Below the pieces are notes generated by a model that was not told the origin of the DNA, made no database searches, and saw only the letters and a list, made by a program, of their open reading frames with translations. The position numbers and the translations under genes were made by a program. This document shows positions 5,179-5,217 of a stretch of 5,217 bases of DNA, piece by piece. The stretch covers positions 1-5,217 of the forward strand of contig CALPQA020000179.1 of the NCBI GenBank assembly GCA_943325595.2, read 5' to 3'. This DNA is from Auritidibacter sp. Marseille-P8566. Its GTDB lineage: Bacteria > Bacteroidota > Bacteroidia > Flavobacteriales > Flavobacteriaceae. The number at the start of each line of letters is the position of its first letter. Position 1 is the first letter of the stretch.

Positions 5179-5217
5179 GGGCGCGCCCTCGTTTACGTCA
5201 TTACGAGGTACGAAGCA
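5179..5217 (+). repeat. GC-rich intergenic repeat, copy 2 (cut by window end)
   Basis: The first 15 nt (5179-5193, GGGCGCGCCCTCGTT) are identical to copy 1 at 145-159, and CGAGGTAC (5204-5211) recurs at exactly the same spacing (170-177). Between them the bases differ but a hairpin is kept, here CCTCGT 5187-5192 with ACGAGG 5203-5208. The copy lies in the same orientation as copy 1, also just after a T-run downstream of a gene's stop codon. The rest lies beyond the window. Confidence 0.65.

Noticed and set aside
1..5217. CRISPR arrays, tRNA or rRNA genes, transposase or integrase genes
   Set aside because: No regularly spaced short repeats, no tRNA-like folds and no recombinase motifs were found in either strand by reading.

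Overview
The window looks like chromosomal DNA from a low-GC Bacteroidetes, most likely Flavobacterium or a close relative. The evidence is AT-rich coding sequence, TAnnTTTG promoter boxes in place of TATAAT, near absence of Shine-Dalgarno sequences, two lipoproteins with classical lipoboxes, and a GGGCGCGCCC-headed intergenic repeat of a kind I associate (from memory, unchecked) with Flavobacterium genomes.

Layout. Positions 1-81 are the 3' end of a type II glutamine synthetase gene, closed by a strong intrinsic terminator at 110-140. A GC-rich structured repeat follows (144-269). An AT-rich stretch then carries an inverted repeat, a candidate promoter (369-376) and an 81-nt near-complete hairpin (377-457) ending beside the heptamer GTTAGCA. 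Next come two small, unrelated lipoprotein genes (506-1009 and 1164-1766). Each is followed by an element whose first 61 nt are repeated (54 of 61 identical, 1016-1076 and 1774-1834). The first of these (1016-1149) is a complete imperfect inverted repeat that opens with TGCTAAC and closes with GTTAGCA, and the next gene starts 15 nt later. The second (1774 to about 2017) keeps the left arm but has a different, longer body and no closing GTTAGCA.

Positions 2138-5164 hold a tightly packed operon for a tripartite-type ABC exporter: a lipid-anchored membrane-fusion (HlyD/MacA/DevB-like) protein, a FtsX/LolC/MacB-type permease and a LolD/MacB-type ATPase. The first two genes overlap by one base and the last two are one base apart. 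A TAnnTTTG box at 2080-2087 lies so close to the upstream-most ATG (2090) that the downstream ATG at 2138, which gives a clean lipoprotein signal, is the better start. No outer-membrane channel gene is present. The window ends in a second copy of the GGGCGCGCCC repeat (5179 onward), in the same orientation as the first.

How it fits together. The ABC genes form one functional unit, exporting a substrate or extracting a lipid across the envelope; the substrate cannot be read from sequence. The two lipoprotein genes look like small accessory genes in gene-cassette-like units: one gene plus one long attC-like hairpin each, with no integrase in view. That cassette-like arrangement is the most interesting signal here. 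It is a structural inference and has not been demonstrated.
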